A stretch of DNA of 64,000 bases from positions 32,424,501 through 32,488,500 of the forward strand of contig NC_134368.1 in assembly GCF_035582795.1 (NCBI RefSeq), given 5' to 3'. Position 1 is the first letter of the stretch. Every line of letters begins with the position of its first letter. The position numbers were made by a program, and so were the translations under genes. Source of the stretch: Mycteria americana. Lineage: Eukaryota; Chordata; Aves; Ciconiiformes; Ciconiidae. The notes below the pieces were generated by a model. The model searched no databases. It saw only the letters and a program-made list of their open reading frames with translations, and was not told where the DNA came from. This document shows, one piece after another, positions 1-13,300 of the stretch.

Positions 1-1287
1 GAGCTCTCTGCAGATAGCCTTCTTGCTGGGTCCTGCAGGAGACCTGAATGTCACCTAGTGACCTCCAGCTCGAAGGAGAAAATAATTCCAGCACTAAAAA
101 ACTACTAGAGTATCTTCGTGTAATAAGGAGGGAGAGATCAAATCCTCACAACCTATTCTTTTAAATATTATGTTTTGAGAACAAAATTAATGCCCCTTTG
201 CATAGTTCTTTTCCCAAGTACTGAAGGAGCAAACACCCCTACTCAGAGGAGATTGCAGACACCATCAGACCAATGCTACATACGTAGGGTCAGCCAGAGC
301 ACTCGGTACTTTCCTTTTCTTACTGTGCCCTCCTCATTACTTGCTTTATCAGAGATTTCTGGTGCACGGCAGTTTGCCTGGTTTCTGCTCCTGTCTCTGC
401 TGTTGGCCTTGTAACTCCTCTGGATGTTTATCTGCATAGGTCCTGGGGGGACGGGATAGCTTCTGTCAGGAGCTGGTGGCCAGGACCACATAGCACTGCT
501 CCACTTCAAACAGGTTTCCTGTGCTGCTTTGTGACTTTTGATTTTCCCAACTGAGTAACTTGGATCGATGGCAAGAGTTCTGCGTTTCATTTAACTTCTA
601 TTTGTAAAGCTGGTATTTTAGTCTTTATACTAACAATCATGTGCCCCTGGTGTAAGGGGATCCCAGCATTCATTAGGTTATGAAGTAATACTGTGATATA
701 ATGATTAAAAACAATGTTTCTGGGTGTGATGAATGCTGCTTCAACCCCTGTGCCTTAAAAATCCCCTCCTGTGAGATGGCTAGGAGAGGGATGGTAGCTA
801 AGGAGTCCTGGTGACTGATAGGCTCCGGTTCCTCTGGGGCAGCCGGTTGGCTTTGTAAGAAGAGGGGTCGTCAAGAATCTGGAGTTGAAACTCTTTGCAG
901 CAGAGGTAGTGCCTGATCAGGCTCCTATTTTTGTTCCTTAGGTGTAGGCCAGGAGAAAATGAAGTTATTAAGAGCTGATTGAAATCCTACAAAGCTGTGC
1001 TCTTTCTTTTGATTTGGAACCTGGTTATCTTGCTAAGGAAGCGTGAGTGTTTTGCCTTTTGTAGTGTCTGGTAGCAGCAACTGTTTCTGTATAGACAGCA
1101 GTGATTCAAGGAGCAGCAAAGAAACTCATAGCATTTAGGAACAAGAATTGTTTATTCATGAGTCCTGCAGTGACAGGGAACAGGGTAAAAATCCCACTCT
1201 AACATGCATGATTTCACTAGTCCTTTGAACCATATTTATTAGATGCTTTGCATTTTAATATCTAGCTGTGGTAATCTTGTTTTCTAG
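1..1287. other. CRACD intron, no further exon seen
   Basis: No convincing exon, RNA gene or repeat is visible. A possible acceptor near 938-942 (TTCCTTAG) is followed by stops in the usable frame. Confidence 0.5.
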
Positions 1288-1356
1288 TCCACTGACACCC
1301 CAGATTTGTTGAGAACAATGAATTTGCCTGGAACAGGACATGAAGTGGAAGAAAAG
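1288..1356 (+). CDS. CRACD: CRACD internal exon (first in window)
   Basis: A 23-codon phase-0 exon preceded by a pyrimidine-rich acceptor ending TTTCTAG and followed by GTAACA. It reads STDTPDLLRTMNLPGTGHEV and then EEK. It joins in frame to the exon at 2653. It is small, so it is less certain than the other exons. The donor is non-consensus at +4 to +6. Confidence 0.6.
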
Positions 1357-4300
1357 GTAACAAAACTTTTACACTCGGTTTGCACCAAGTTAATTTCTAA
1401 TTTTAGTTATTAGTGGCCTGGCAGTCAATTTTTGCTTTAATACACATTTCATTGTTCCACGATCATCCAAGACTTTGTGAATGTTGCGCAGTTTGGGGGC
1501 TAGTAAGTAAGCAATAACTAGGATTGAGAAATCTGTAAGAGTTGATTGCAGGAAACAGCAGAACTCGGTCTCTGCCAGTCTTGCAGCATTCCTGCATTTG
1601 ATGTATTAATCATTGAGCCGTAATTTTCATAAGTATTTCTACTACTTTGTTATGCCTACATGTAATTCAATAAGGGTATGCAAAATGTTGCATCAGCTTT
1701 TAAGTAATTGGTTCCCTAATTAGCATGTGTTTAACTTTGGGAGATTACAGAGCTGTCTTGAAAACAATGTATGTGATTTTCTTTCCCTACAGAAGATGTT
1801 TTCTCCCTTCTTTTTTTTCTGTCTTCGTTTTCCACTTGGATTGTGCCAAATACCAGTCTCAGGATGATAGCTCAGTGACTTACGGGAGAGGCTGATTACA
1901 GGCTCACTCTTACACGTCTAGACATACAGTGCCACTGTATTTATTCATGAGAGGAGTCTCACAAAATCACTTTGTATTTGCACTTTCTGAACCCAAATAT
2001 TTGAAGAGCAAGAGAAAAAAGTATCAGTCAAAGCCAGTATTGTCTTATTTTATTTTTTGCTGTTCTTTGGTGCTAGCTTGGACAACTCCACATGACTGTG
2101 GAGGGAAGGTTTTCAGCAGGCACTGTGCCAGTCTGAGATCCAATACTGCAGTCATCTCCATGCAGAGAGTACAGCTCTGTAGCTGTTCTATCATGATGCT
2201 TAGATAAGTCAATCTGACTTGCTCTTGCCTAAAGTGTAGAATCTAAATTATTTAAAGATGTAGATATTTTTTCCACAGTAAGCAAACTTTAAAATGTCCC
2301 AGTGTTTGATGTTGCTTAAAACTCTGCCCTTCCCATTCCCAACAACTTCTGAGTGGAGCTAAATTGTGAAAAAATTTCGGTTAGAATGGTCTAAGTAATT
2401 TTTAAGTGAAAAGTATAAAAACATGTAGTACTGGAAATAGGAAAATATTAGCTGTAAATATAGCTGTAACTTTCATGTCCAAAGTTCATGATTTGTATAA
2501 TGGAAAAACAGAGTTTGAAATCTTTTCTAATAACTCCTTTGAATTCAAACCTGCAAAGGCTTGTGTGTGTGTGTATTATTTATTTATTTATTTATTTATT
2601 TAAATGGAACAAATAGCTTAATAAGAGCTTCTTGTGTTTGTGATACAAACAGGTCACTCCAGTCAAATCATCTCGGCCAAAAAGACAATTTTCCTGTTCT
2701 GGCACAATTGAAACAATCAATTTGGATGCAGTTCCCCAGGCTCTTGCTCGTCTAGACAACAGTGCAGCTAAACACAAGCTGTCAGTGAAGCCAAAAAAGC
2801 AGAGGGTGTCAAGAAAGCACAAGAGATTAACAAAGGTATTGAATCACTGGTCAAATAGTAAGAGGAGGGGGGTTGCTTTTGAAGCCTGGTACAAAATAAC
2901 TGTAACTGAGTGCACCAGGAGTAGCTATAGACAGAGGACTGTCTTAAGATGTGACGAACACTGTTAGAGATAACTATTGAAAGCTTCTTTGACAGATCTT
3001 GTGTCTTCAGGGCAAAACAAAATGCATGCTGCTTTCATTTTGTCTTGAAATAAGACAGAGACCTAAAGGTGAAACTGGAGAGAAGATGCAAAGAAGTTTT
3101 AATATGGCCAGTTGAGACAAATACTACTTACACCTGAGGTACTTCCACTAGGATTTTACACTGGGAGAGCTTTCTGATTCTAGTTTTTCTAGTAAAAAAA
3201 TTAGGTCATAAAGGTCTGAAGGATATCTGCCACTGTTAATGCTGCTCTGGTATAGGCAATCAGATATTGCAAAATTTGGTTGGGAAAAAGAATAGATTCT
3301 CTAAAACTGGCATGGGTTCTGACAGTGATAATACCACTGTCTTATAAGAAAGAATAGGACTTAAGTAACGCAGCTCTTGCTACAGCTAGAGTGAGTTATC
3401 AAATCCTCACTTTGTACACTTACTGCATGGCTATTTTGTTTTTTATCCTGACATCTTACCAGTGCTTGTAAATGGCACAAGGCTATTCAACTAATACAGG
3501 GTTCAGGAGAGGCCACTGTCCTTTCTTCTGCACCATTGCACTTGCATTTATCACTCTTGCAATGAAGAAATTAAATTTAAACCTCTTGTTTATACAGAAT
3601 GTTTAGCTGGAGCCAAATGATGGCTCAACAAATAATAGCTAGACAGGGCATTAGCTGAGCTGGTTTTCTCAAGGGAAGTGCTGGGAAGCACTCTGCAGGT
3701 GCAGCTCATCTTCAGACCATGTCACTACAGAGACAAGGAGTAAGCTGTGAAGAAGATCGGCATTCAGTTTATTGCAGGTGTTCCACCCACACGCCAGGGC
3801 TGTGGGGCAAGCACGGAGGACCAGCAGTCAGTACGTGCCTCAGTACAGTAGAGTACAGTATTGCTGGGGAGCTCTAGGTTCTCTGTCCATGCATGGTGCC
3901 ACGGTTCCTGCAATAGAACTAGAGTCTCAGCACAGCTAATGGAGGAAGATATCCTGGCTCAGCATTTGTGAAAAGCAACCAAATTGTGTTTCCCCGAGCA
4001 GTGTTCTTTACTGGCTAGCATTGCAGAGCTCTTTTCTCTCGTTGCAGAGCTCAGCAGGCAACAGCTTCTGTCTCTTCAAGTAACAGCTAGATTTGCCATG
4101 AAAGAACTGGCAAAACGATACTCTTAGGCAGGTGCTAATTATTTCATGCTTAAAGGATGGAGTTCTAAGTAGTAGAACAGGCATATGAAACTTGTGCTCT
4201 ATTCCTTGGGCTTCTGTAAATTGGAAATGGCAAGTCTCAATCTGGATTAGCTCATGTACACCAAATGGTGATTCAATATTTAGCATTATACTGTTATCAC

Positions 4301-7300
4301 TGTTGGGATGTTTTCTTTCTTTTAAAGGCTATCGTCCGAATAGGTGAGAGGCATGGGATATATGATGATGTGATCCATAAATTGGGGTGGGTGTGTTGGC
4401 TCTGGATCTAAATCATTGTTTAAAAAAAAAAAACAGGTTGTTTTGCATTTGCAACTGATTGTTTGTTCAGTGTAAAGAATAATGAGCCAATAGGCAATAT
4501 TCGGTAACTCCAAACTTGTCTCCCAATTTTAGGGATCACAAAGTTTAACAATAACAGAATTTGAGCCAGAGGACCTAGAAACGCAGCTGTATGGGAACAG
4601 ATACCCAGGTTATAATGGACACATCATAGCAGACAAGCTAATCCAGAACAGAGATGAGCAGAAACAGCTTCAACTGGCAGAGGAGAAAAGAATTGAAGAT
4701 CACTGGGGGATCTTTGAGGCTGAAAGGATAAGGCAGATTGTAGAAACAGAAGAACAAAGAGAAATGGAAGAACAAAGGTGCCAAGAACTTGAGCAGATGC
4801 AAAAAGAGCAGGAGAGAAGGCGTTGTGAAGAAGAGAGGAGGCAGTATCTCCTTGAAGGACAGACATCTTTGAAAATGGAAGAGCAAACATGCCATAAAGA
4901 GGAGAGAACACTGCTGGAGGCTGAAAAGAGGCAAGAGCTGGATAAGCAGAGACACAAGGAGTTGGAGGAGCAACAGGGACAAGAGCTGGAGGAGCAGAAA
5001 CACCAGGAACAGGAGGAGCAACAGGGACGAGAGCTGGAGAAGCAGAAGCTCCAGGAACAGGAGGAGCAATATAGACGAGAGCTGGAGAAGCAGAAGCTCC
5101 AGGAACAGGAGGAGCAATATAGACGAGAGCTGGAGGAGCAGAAGCGCAAGGAACGGGAGGAGCAACAGAGACAAGAGCTGGAGAAGCAGAAGCTCCAGGA
5201 AGAGAAGGAGCAACAGAGACGAGAGCTGGAGGAGCAGAAGTGCCAGGAACAGGAAGAGCAGAGATGTCAGGAGTTGGAAGAGCAGAAGAGGCAAGAGCTA
5301 GAGGAGCAGAAGCATCAGGAATGGGAAGAGCAGAGGCGCAAGGAGCTGGAGGAGAAACAGAGACGAGAGCTGGAAGAACAGAAGAAGCTAGAGCTGGAAG
5401 AATTAAGGCAACACGCGATTGAAAAACAGTGTCAAGAGGAAGAAGAAAGAAATTGGCTGGAGGAACAAAAAGAACTCAAGGAACAAAAAAAGGAAAAACA
5501 GAGACAAGAGCTAGAAGAGCTTCAAGAAGCTGAAAAAAAGCTGAAGCAGGAGAAAGAAGCTGAGAGCCTCAAACAACAGAAGAAACAGGAGGAACAAAGG
5601 CAGCATTTGAAGGAGAAAGGGGGAAAGACAGAGAAGGAACAACCCCAGCAAGTAATGGATAAGAAAAAGAAACAGGAAGAGCATAAAAAACACAAGCTCA
5701 CAAAACAAATGCACATGGAAAGTGCAGAGGGTGTGCAACAAGATGAACTGAAACAGCAAAAGGAACAAAATGAACAAGAATGGAACAAGCTGGAAGAGCA
5801 GATGGTAGACACAGAAGGACAAAATCTTCAGCAAAACCAACAAGAAAAATCCTTGGAACAGCAACAGGACAAGGATCAGTTGTGTTCTGGAGGGGCTGAT
5901 AGGCATCCGGTAGAGGAGAAGCTTCAAGAAGGATCAAGATGCCAAAAACTCAAAGAGCCAGAAAAAGGGAATAAAACAGCAGAAGAAGTCCTAGCCCAGA
6001 AACTGAAGAGAGAAGTTGAGGCTCAGGAACAAAAGCGAATAGGGGAAGAACTTAGGTGGCAAGAGGTAGATGAAAGACAAACTGCATCCAGACCCTTCAC
6101 ATTTCAAGTGTCTTCTGGAGATAAACAGATCATATTTCAGAAAGTAAACCTGAGTCCAGTCATGCCCATCAAAGGAGCAGGACTCTCTTCTCCATCCATT
6201 AAAGACTGCAGGCCGCCCGCTTCCAGCAAGGGCTCTCATACACTCCCGTCATCTGTGTGTGTACCCCATACAGCTATTCTGGTTACTGGAGCACAGCTGT
6301 GCGGCACAGCAGTTAACCTGAACCAGATAAAGGACACAGCTTGTAAATCGTTACTTGGCTTAACGGAAGAGAGAAAAAATGTGGATATTCCTTCACCAGA
6401 GAAGGCCCAGAAAAAAACCCAGGAGCCCAAGCCCAGCAGCAGTAAAATGAAATATGCACAAGAGACATTGAACAACCAGGCCGTACTAGCTGAGTGGGCT
6501 TCTATCCGCTCCAGGATCCTAAAGAATGCAGAAAACAGCAAATACAATGAGAGAGACCGAGTAAGTGTCTGCAGACACAGTGATGACTGGACACCCCGAG
6601 GACGGGGTGCTCCCCATGGTAACTTGAGGAAAACCCTCTCTGCAAATGCAAAGTTCTCGATAACACCAGCGTGGCAGAAATTTTCAGAAGCTTCAAAACA
6701 CTGTTCAGATGCTGAGAATGTAAGTGCGGCAAAAGGCAAAGAAACAGTGGCTGTAGGAAGAATCACTGGCTCATCCGCTGATTTGAAAGAGGATGTGGCT
6801 TCCACTTTTAAGGATAACTTAGCTGAAAAGGCTAAGGAGAAAATGGAAACCCATAGTGAAATGACAGACAACACAGAAGGCTGTAAATTTGCAAAAGATC
6901 TTCCATCTTTCCTTGTTCCAAGCTTTCCTCATTCTCCGGGTAAAGAATTACCCCAGGCAGAACTTCCCAGTGCCCTGGAAAATCAGCAGAATAACAGCAC
7001 AAAAAAAGCAGATAAACCAGCACCAAATGGAGAAGAAAATATTTCTCCTTTTGGGATAAAGTTACGAAGGACAAACTACTCTTTACGTTTCCATTATGAT
7101 CAACAGGCAGAGCAAAGGAAAAAGAAAAGATACAGTGCAGGAGATAGTTTTGATGGTGTGCCTGACCCACTAGTTACAACAGAAGGTGAGAAAGAATCCT
7201 CTGTTTCTGCTCCACGAGAAAGTACCTCCCCTGGCATGGGGAGAGCGAACGTCCCCGGTATTTTAAAAGACTCAAAAGACTCTTCAGTTACTGTGGTGGA

Positions 7301-10300
7301 GATTTCACAACCAGCAGGCACACCAGTAGTCCTACCAGCCACTGGCCAGAGTGCTTTACCCCCTCATGAGAAACCAGCATGCAAGTCACTGGTGCCTCAG
7401 AAACCTGCTCTAGCTCCAAAGCCCACCAGCCAGACACCACCATCATCTCCTCTCTCTAAAATGAACAGATCAAACCTAGCTGACACGCTAGGGCAGAGGT
7501 TGGTTAAAGCTGAATCGGATGGTGGCTGGAGAAAAGAAGAGAGAGCAAATGCAGCGCACCCCATACCATCCAATGAGTACAAAAATGAAGAGGAAGAAAT
7601 CAGAGAAAAGAAGTCATTTTTCCCATCTATAAGTATTCCATGGAGAGAAAAAAATGACAAAAAGCCTGAGCCATTGAAGAAAGGTATGTATTTTTCAAAA
7701 GTCATTTAGCTATTGTCTGCATTTCCAAAATAAGATACTGGAGGTCCAGGGGAAGACATTTGGTCTTAAGCTAGAATTTTTACCTGGCATGTTATTTGTG
7801 GAGTACCACTACTTTGCTTAGGGTTGTCTGAATGAATGGGACTTCCCATCCCCACAATTTAATTCAGCAACACACAAACTCAGTGTGACCAGTGCGACCT
7901 GCTTAAGAAAGTTAATTTCAAGGAGGTAACTGAAGTGTGTGTGTGTTTTCCTTGGTAGAGATGCTACCTAGTTAGTCAGAGGATGGACTCTGTGTTCCAT
8001 GTGTAATGGTGTTATCAGATCAGAGGGAGTAATTTTTATAATTTACATTATACTGTTTCAATTTTTTTAGGGGAATATTATCTAGCTTAAAGAATATTAA
8101 GATCTAGGTCCCCTTATAGTGCCTATCCCAGGCAAATTCTCTATCTACCCCAATATAGCTGGGCACAGGAGTCTGCATTTCAGAGGCACTCTTCAGTAGT
8201 AGAAGTGATTACAGCAGCCATAGTGGCTCTTCAGAGGAAGGTTGAATGCCCCTGTGTCCTGAAATACTATTCTGTACAAGAGGAAAAATTACCCTTTCAG
8301 TGTAAGGACGCTCAAAAGAACAAGGTAGGAATTCAGCATTTAATTGGGAAACCCCAATTTTTTTCCATTCTTGAACTTTGCAAGCATCAAGATACTTCTA
8401 AAACCGTATCTCAGTGGAACCGATGCTTATTTTTTACAATTTTTTACACTTTTTCCTTTCACTTCCATTTTAAAATAAGGATTTATGGAAACTAGTTGGA
8501 GGCACAGCTGCTGGCCTGGGAGAGCAGGGCCCGGGCCAGCTGAGGGTTTCTGTGCTCACCGAGCTCTGCAGGAGCACCTTTGCACCCCAGTGCTGCTCCC
8601 TGCCACCCACAGCTCTATAAGGGGTGCTAGCCCCAGTTTCATGCAAGGTACAGAAAGTCAAATGCTCAAGTGACGATTTAAAAGAAAACCCAACATTTTT
8701 TAAGAGGGGCAGCATTTATAGGAGTACATAATTTCAGTGCCCTTTATTTGGCTGAAGTTTGGACTTCTTCCCTGAAATATGGCTGGAAAATGAGGGAACT
8801 GCAGTAGGTAGTGGCTCGATCCCTTTCATCAGAGGTGTAAACAATCAATGTATATGTATCACTTTCACTTAAATACGTAGTAAATCAGGCTATAGCTCTA
8901 AGAGTCTGTGGTAGGCTTTCTCACAAAAAAGGATCAATTTGGAGAGGTGCATGAGTGTGTTGAATTAGGTCTTATTCTTGAGGCATAAAAACTGTTTCAG
9001 GATTTGACATGCAGTCCACAAAGGTCTGTGAACGGCATGGCATTCAATGGGCTTACCTCCAGTTTTCACAAGGTAGAGAAGTTGTACTAGTTTGCTTGAG
9101 GCAAGAGATGTGCATTACTTAACCAATTCTTTTCATGTTTTCTTTCAGAAAAGCCAGTCCTCCAGAGCAGGCACTCTTTAGATGGCTCTAAATTGATGGA
9201 AAAAGTTGAAACTTCACAACCCCTTTGGATTACATTAGCGCTGCAAAAGCAGAAGGGATTTCGTGAGCAGCAAGCTACGAGGGAAGAGAGGAGACAAGCC
9301 AGAGAGGCGAAGCAAGCAGAGAAGCTGGCTAAAGAAAATGTAAACAATATTTAGAAACCTGCCCATTAGAAATACTGATACCATAATTGTAACTGTTAGC
9401 TAGTTTTATCATGTGAAAAGGATTTTTTTTTTAATGTTTGGTTTGTAAGATTTCATAAAAGCTAAAATGACAGTGAGTAAAAAGTAGTCTGAAAGTCTGG
9501 AGCTCCCTTTTGCAAAACCGAGACCTCCAGGAGAAAATACTGTGCAATAGTGTGACAATTTTAGTGTAAACTCTGATGCCTGAGTATCAGGTGGTAGTTA
9601 ATGGCAATCATAAGCATGACCACTGCGCAGGTGATAGAACAGAAAAATTGTATGTAACATGGTTCTTTCAAAGCTTGAGTAAATAATACGTTAAGCCTTA
9701 ATGCTTGGGGAATAAAAGCTGGAATACTCATTTATAGGTGAATATAGGTGAGTATTAGTAAGTTTGAATTTATTTTTATCGTAACGTATTATTTGGATAA
9801 AATGTAGATGAGTGAAAGAAATGAACCATCATGTGAAACATCCAAATGCCTAAAGCAGGCACTGAATTCAATTATCACTTCTTTCCTGTTCTCTAAATAG
9901 CTATTTACTCTCAATGGTTTTCCATTAGTAAGAAAAACACTTCTACTTACGGTACAGAAGTGATGCTACACAAGCAGTGATGCTGTATATAGATACCACA
10001 GATGGTAAAAAGGGAGATTTTGTGGATAACTAAGTATATTTTGATGTTGTTATGAGACCCAAATTTCTGATGGACACGTACATAATTACAGACATAGATA
10101 ATTGGCAGAATAAAACAGCAGTGGGTGTGACATTGCCCACAGATGCACACTGTGTTTCAGTACTGTATGTAACAGGTAGGGCTGGCTCAAACTGTTCAAT
10201 ATTTTGACTGAAATTACAACATGACAAATTTAACTTTGTGGTTTTTTTTTTTTTTTTTTACAGTCTTTAATAACTGTTAGTTTTAGAAGTATCAGAGTGT

Positions 10301-13300
10301 TTTGAGTCTTTGCTGAAAAGGGAGGTTAAGGAGATGACAGGTGATGAATGAAAGCATCAAGTGTGACATCTCTTACTTGTAGCCACTACATGACACATTG
10401 TTTCTCATTTAGCAGTTTTCCTTCTCTGTTCTAGGCTGCTGTAAGTAATCAATCAGATAATAAAAGCAGCAGCAGCAAAACAAGCACGCTGCAGAAATCT
10501 ACACCTCAAGAAGGGGAGAAGAAAATTGAGACCGCTGTGTCAAGACTAGAAAGAAGGGAGCAGCTAAAAAAGTCGAACACCCTTCCAACTTCTGTGACAG
10601 GTACAGTGAGAGATTCAGATTTACTCTAGGAATAATGCACTTCAGAAATGGTATTGCATGTTTATGAGAAGGTGAATTAACTATTTTTTTCCCCCTCATA
10701 TATTACCCCTAGAATTACAAATGCATTTGCTTTCAGCACGGAACAACACAACTTGTTCCAGCCTCATGTGCTGGCCATTATGCTGGAAGTACACCATTTT
10801 AACAGGTTTTTACCAGGTCCTCTAGGTTATCAAGGCTGCACTACTGCATTTCCTTAGAATTGCCCTAGTTCAAGTTAAAAAAATTAGTCTGTCTCCCCAA
10901 ACCATATCCAACAGCATTTTTGGAACATGACTAATGCACATTAGAGGGATTTGATCTACTGTAAATTGAAATTGCAGTACTGTTTTGCCTTTAGGTTGGG
11001 GGTTGGCATAGGGGGAATGATACTTAACTTCTACAAAGTGTATTTGAGTAGGAAATGAAGCATATTGTGTTCCCACACCTCCCAGTTTGCCAAGGAGAAA
11101 TGCTCACCCCAGAATATTTGGAATGAGTAGTCTCGTTTCATTCAAAAATGCAAAAACTAATCAATTCAGTTGAAGGTAGCCTGACACTTTGAATTTAGGA
11201 CTTCTCCCTCCCAGTCAAGTATTTCGTATGGAAGGTTGGAACCAGAACCTACTACTTTATCTGTCACTTCAGTTAAGCTGAAACAATTACATATTCGAAA
11301 GGCAGGCACATTAAAATAAATACTTCCCCAAAGGGCATAATATTTGGGGTGGTGTAAGGTGATTGTTGAAATAGAGACTTGCTGAATATTTCTCTAGCCA
11401 ACATGAGTCCTAGGCAAAAGGTTTTGTAGAATAGTACAGACAGGTGTCGAAGAAACCTTTTTACAAGTTGCACAGTAAATAGCGTGGGCTTCTTTAAAAG
11501 TAAATCCACATATCAGTTGAGTCTACTCGGTACCACTCCAAGCCAAGAATTATAGAATGCAACTATTGAAAGCAATGAGGTAATTAATTTATCTGATCTG
11601 TAATAGTAAAGGCTAAAACAGTGCTACTCCTGCGTTACAGACTGTTCCAAGCTGAACAAGCCCCATGCATGCCTGTATTCAGTTGGTTCAGCAGCTGCAT
11701 GTCCACACTGCAGCTGCACGCCAGTGCAGATATCCCTGAGACCTTTACTTGCAACATCTTGGGTTGGACTAGATGATCTTTAAGGTCCCTTCCAACCCAA
11801 ACCATTCAAAGATCTCACATAGGTTGCCCAAAACTTTCATGCTCCCTGTTAGCCTGCTTCCAGTGTCCAGACTGGCTCTGGAGGTGGGCAGCTGGAGGAG
11901 CTTTACAGCATTCCTGTCAACCTGTAACAGAGCTCTACTGCAGCCCTACCCCAAAAGATTCGGTTGTGTGACGTTATGCTGCACACGGTCAGTTCTAGCA
12001 GAAACCAAACTCTAGCACAATAGATGATGCCAAATTAGATCAAAGAAGGGCCAAAACCCAATTATCCTTGGTCAGTCTGTCTGCACTAGAATGAGAGTTT
12101 CAGGAGGAACCACCAATTTTGAGCTACCTAAAGTGAAAGCATAGAACTGTGTTGGCCCTAAAGGAAACAGTGACTGGATTTCCATGTGATTACTGGCTAC
12201 ATTAGGAGTCCGGTAGCCGTTATCAACTACACAAATATACTATATACAAGTATTTGTTTATTATGGATGATGACACTGATTTGGGTTTCCCACAATTAGG
12301 AGAGCATTTAAGGCAGAAGACTAGGCTAGAAAGTGTTTAAAATAAAAGTTTGCTGAGTCCTCCTCTAAGGACATTAAAAAAACACCCAAAACTTGAAGAA
12401 GTTGGTATATTTCAGACTTGCACTTGAGTCTGGTACAACAGGAACTGATAAAAGGGTGTAACCTTTAAAATAGCATAAATTACCATAACCTTTAAAATAA
12501 TTAGCTTTTCAAAGTGTCTGTCTACAGAAATAGCTGCTACTACTGTTCATTTACTTATAGCTAAAAATCCATGATTAAAGATGCACTAAAAAGAAAAATA
12601 AACAATTTTTGCAATCCATGCCATTTTAAAGCTTTTTAAAACATTCAAAACCTGAAAATGAAATGCAACTAAAAGCAATTTGGACTGAATATGAACATTT
12701 AACAAAAAAAGCTTTTTGGCTCATAAAAAATAAAAACATGTAAGGGGGGATTAGTATTTTGTAATTAAGATTTTTAGAGTTACTCCATTGGCTTCAGATA
12801 GGACTCCTTTCTATCCAGGCTGCCTTCAAGGGCATTCACTGTCTCAGAATTAAACAGTCTTCCCACCTGACTTCTACAACACACTTCCACAGTTCTGCTC
12901 TGTAAAGTTGCTTGTTAGAAATCAGTTGCTTATTCCACACATTTTTGTGGTGAAACAGCTGTTATTTTAAAGAAAACATGACAAACAGCTATTGGAGAAA
13001 GCTGGTTCATTTCTTCTTCAGGATAGTCTCATGGGAGTGGTTAATTGAGGCAGAAAACTATAGGACCGCTTTCTTCTCTGCTTATTTAAGAACTCTAATC
13101 TGAAGAGGCAATCTAAATCCTACTGAATACAGTTGGGTTACACATGTTCAGCAGCAGCATTACCAAAGAGAAAAAAAAATTCCAGCTTTACTTCCCATTG
13201 GTTTGCTACATTACAGATGTAATTAAAATAGTTTATGTAAAGAAGACAACTGGCAAATTGGAAATGTTTCCTCTGGATCTCACAGAGACTGACAATTTTG

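Noticed and set aside
4638-5294. 218-residue leucine-rich open frame on the minus strand
   Set aside because: It is the mirror of the CTG/CTC-rich complement of the CRACD Glu/Lys repeat. It has no splice or start support.
10242-10264. T-run plus ACAG that looks like a splice acceptor
   Set aside because: Stops follow in all frames that could join CRACD. The true acceptor is at 10433-10434.
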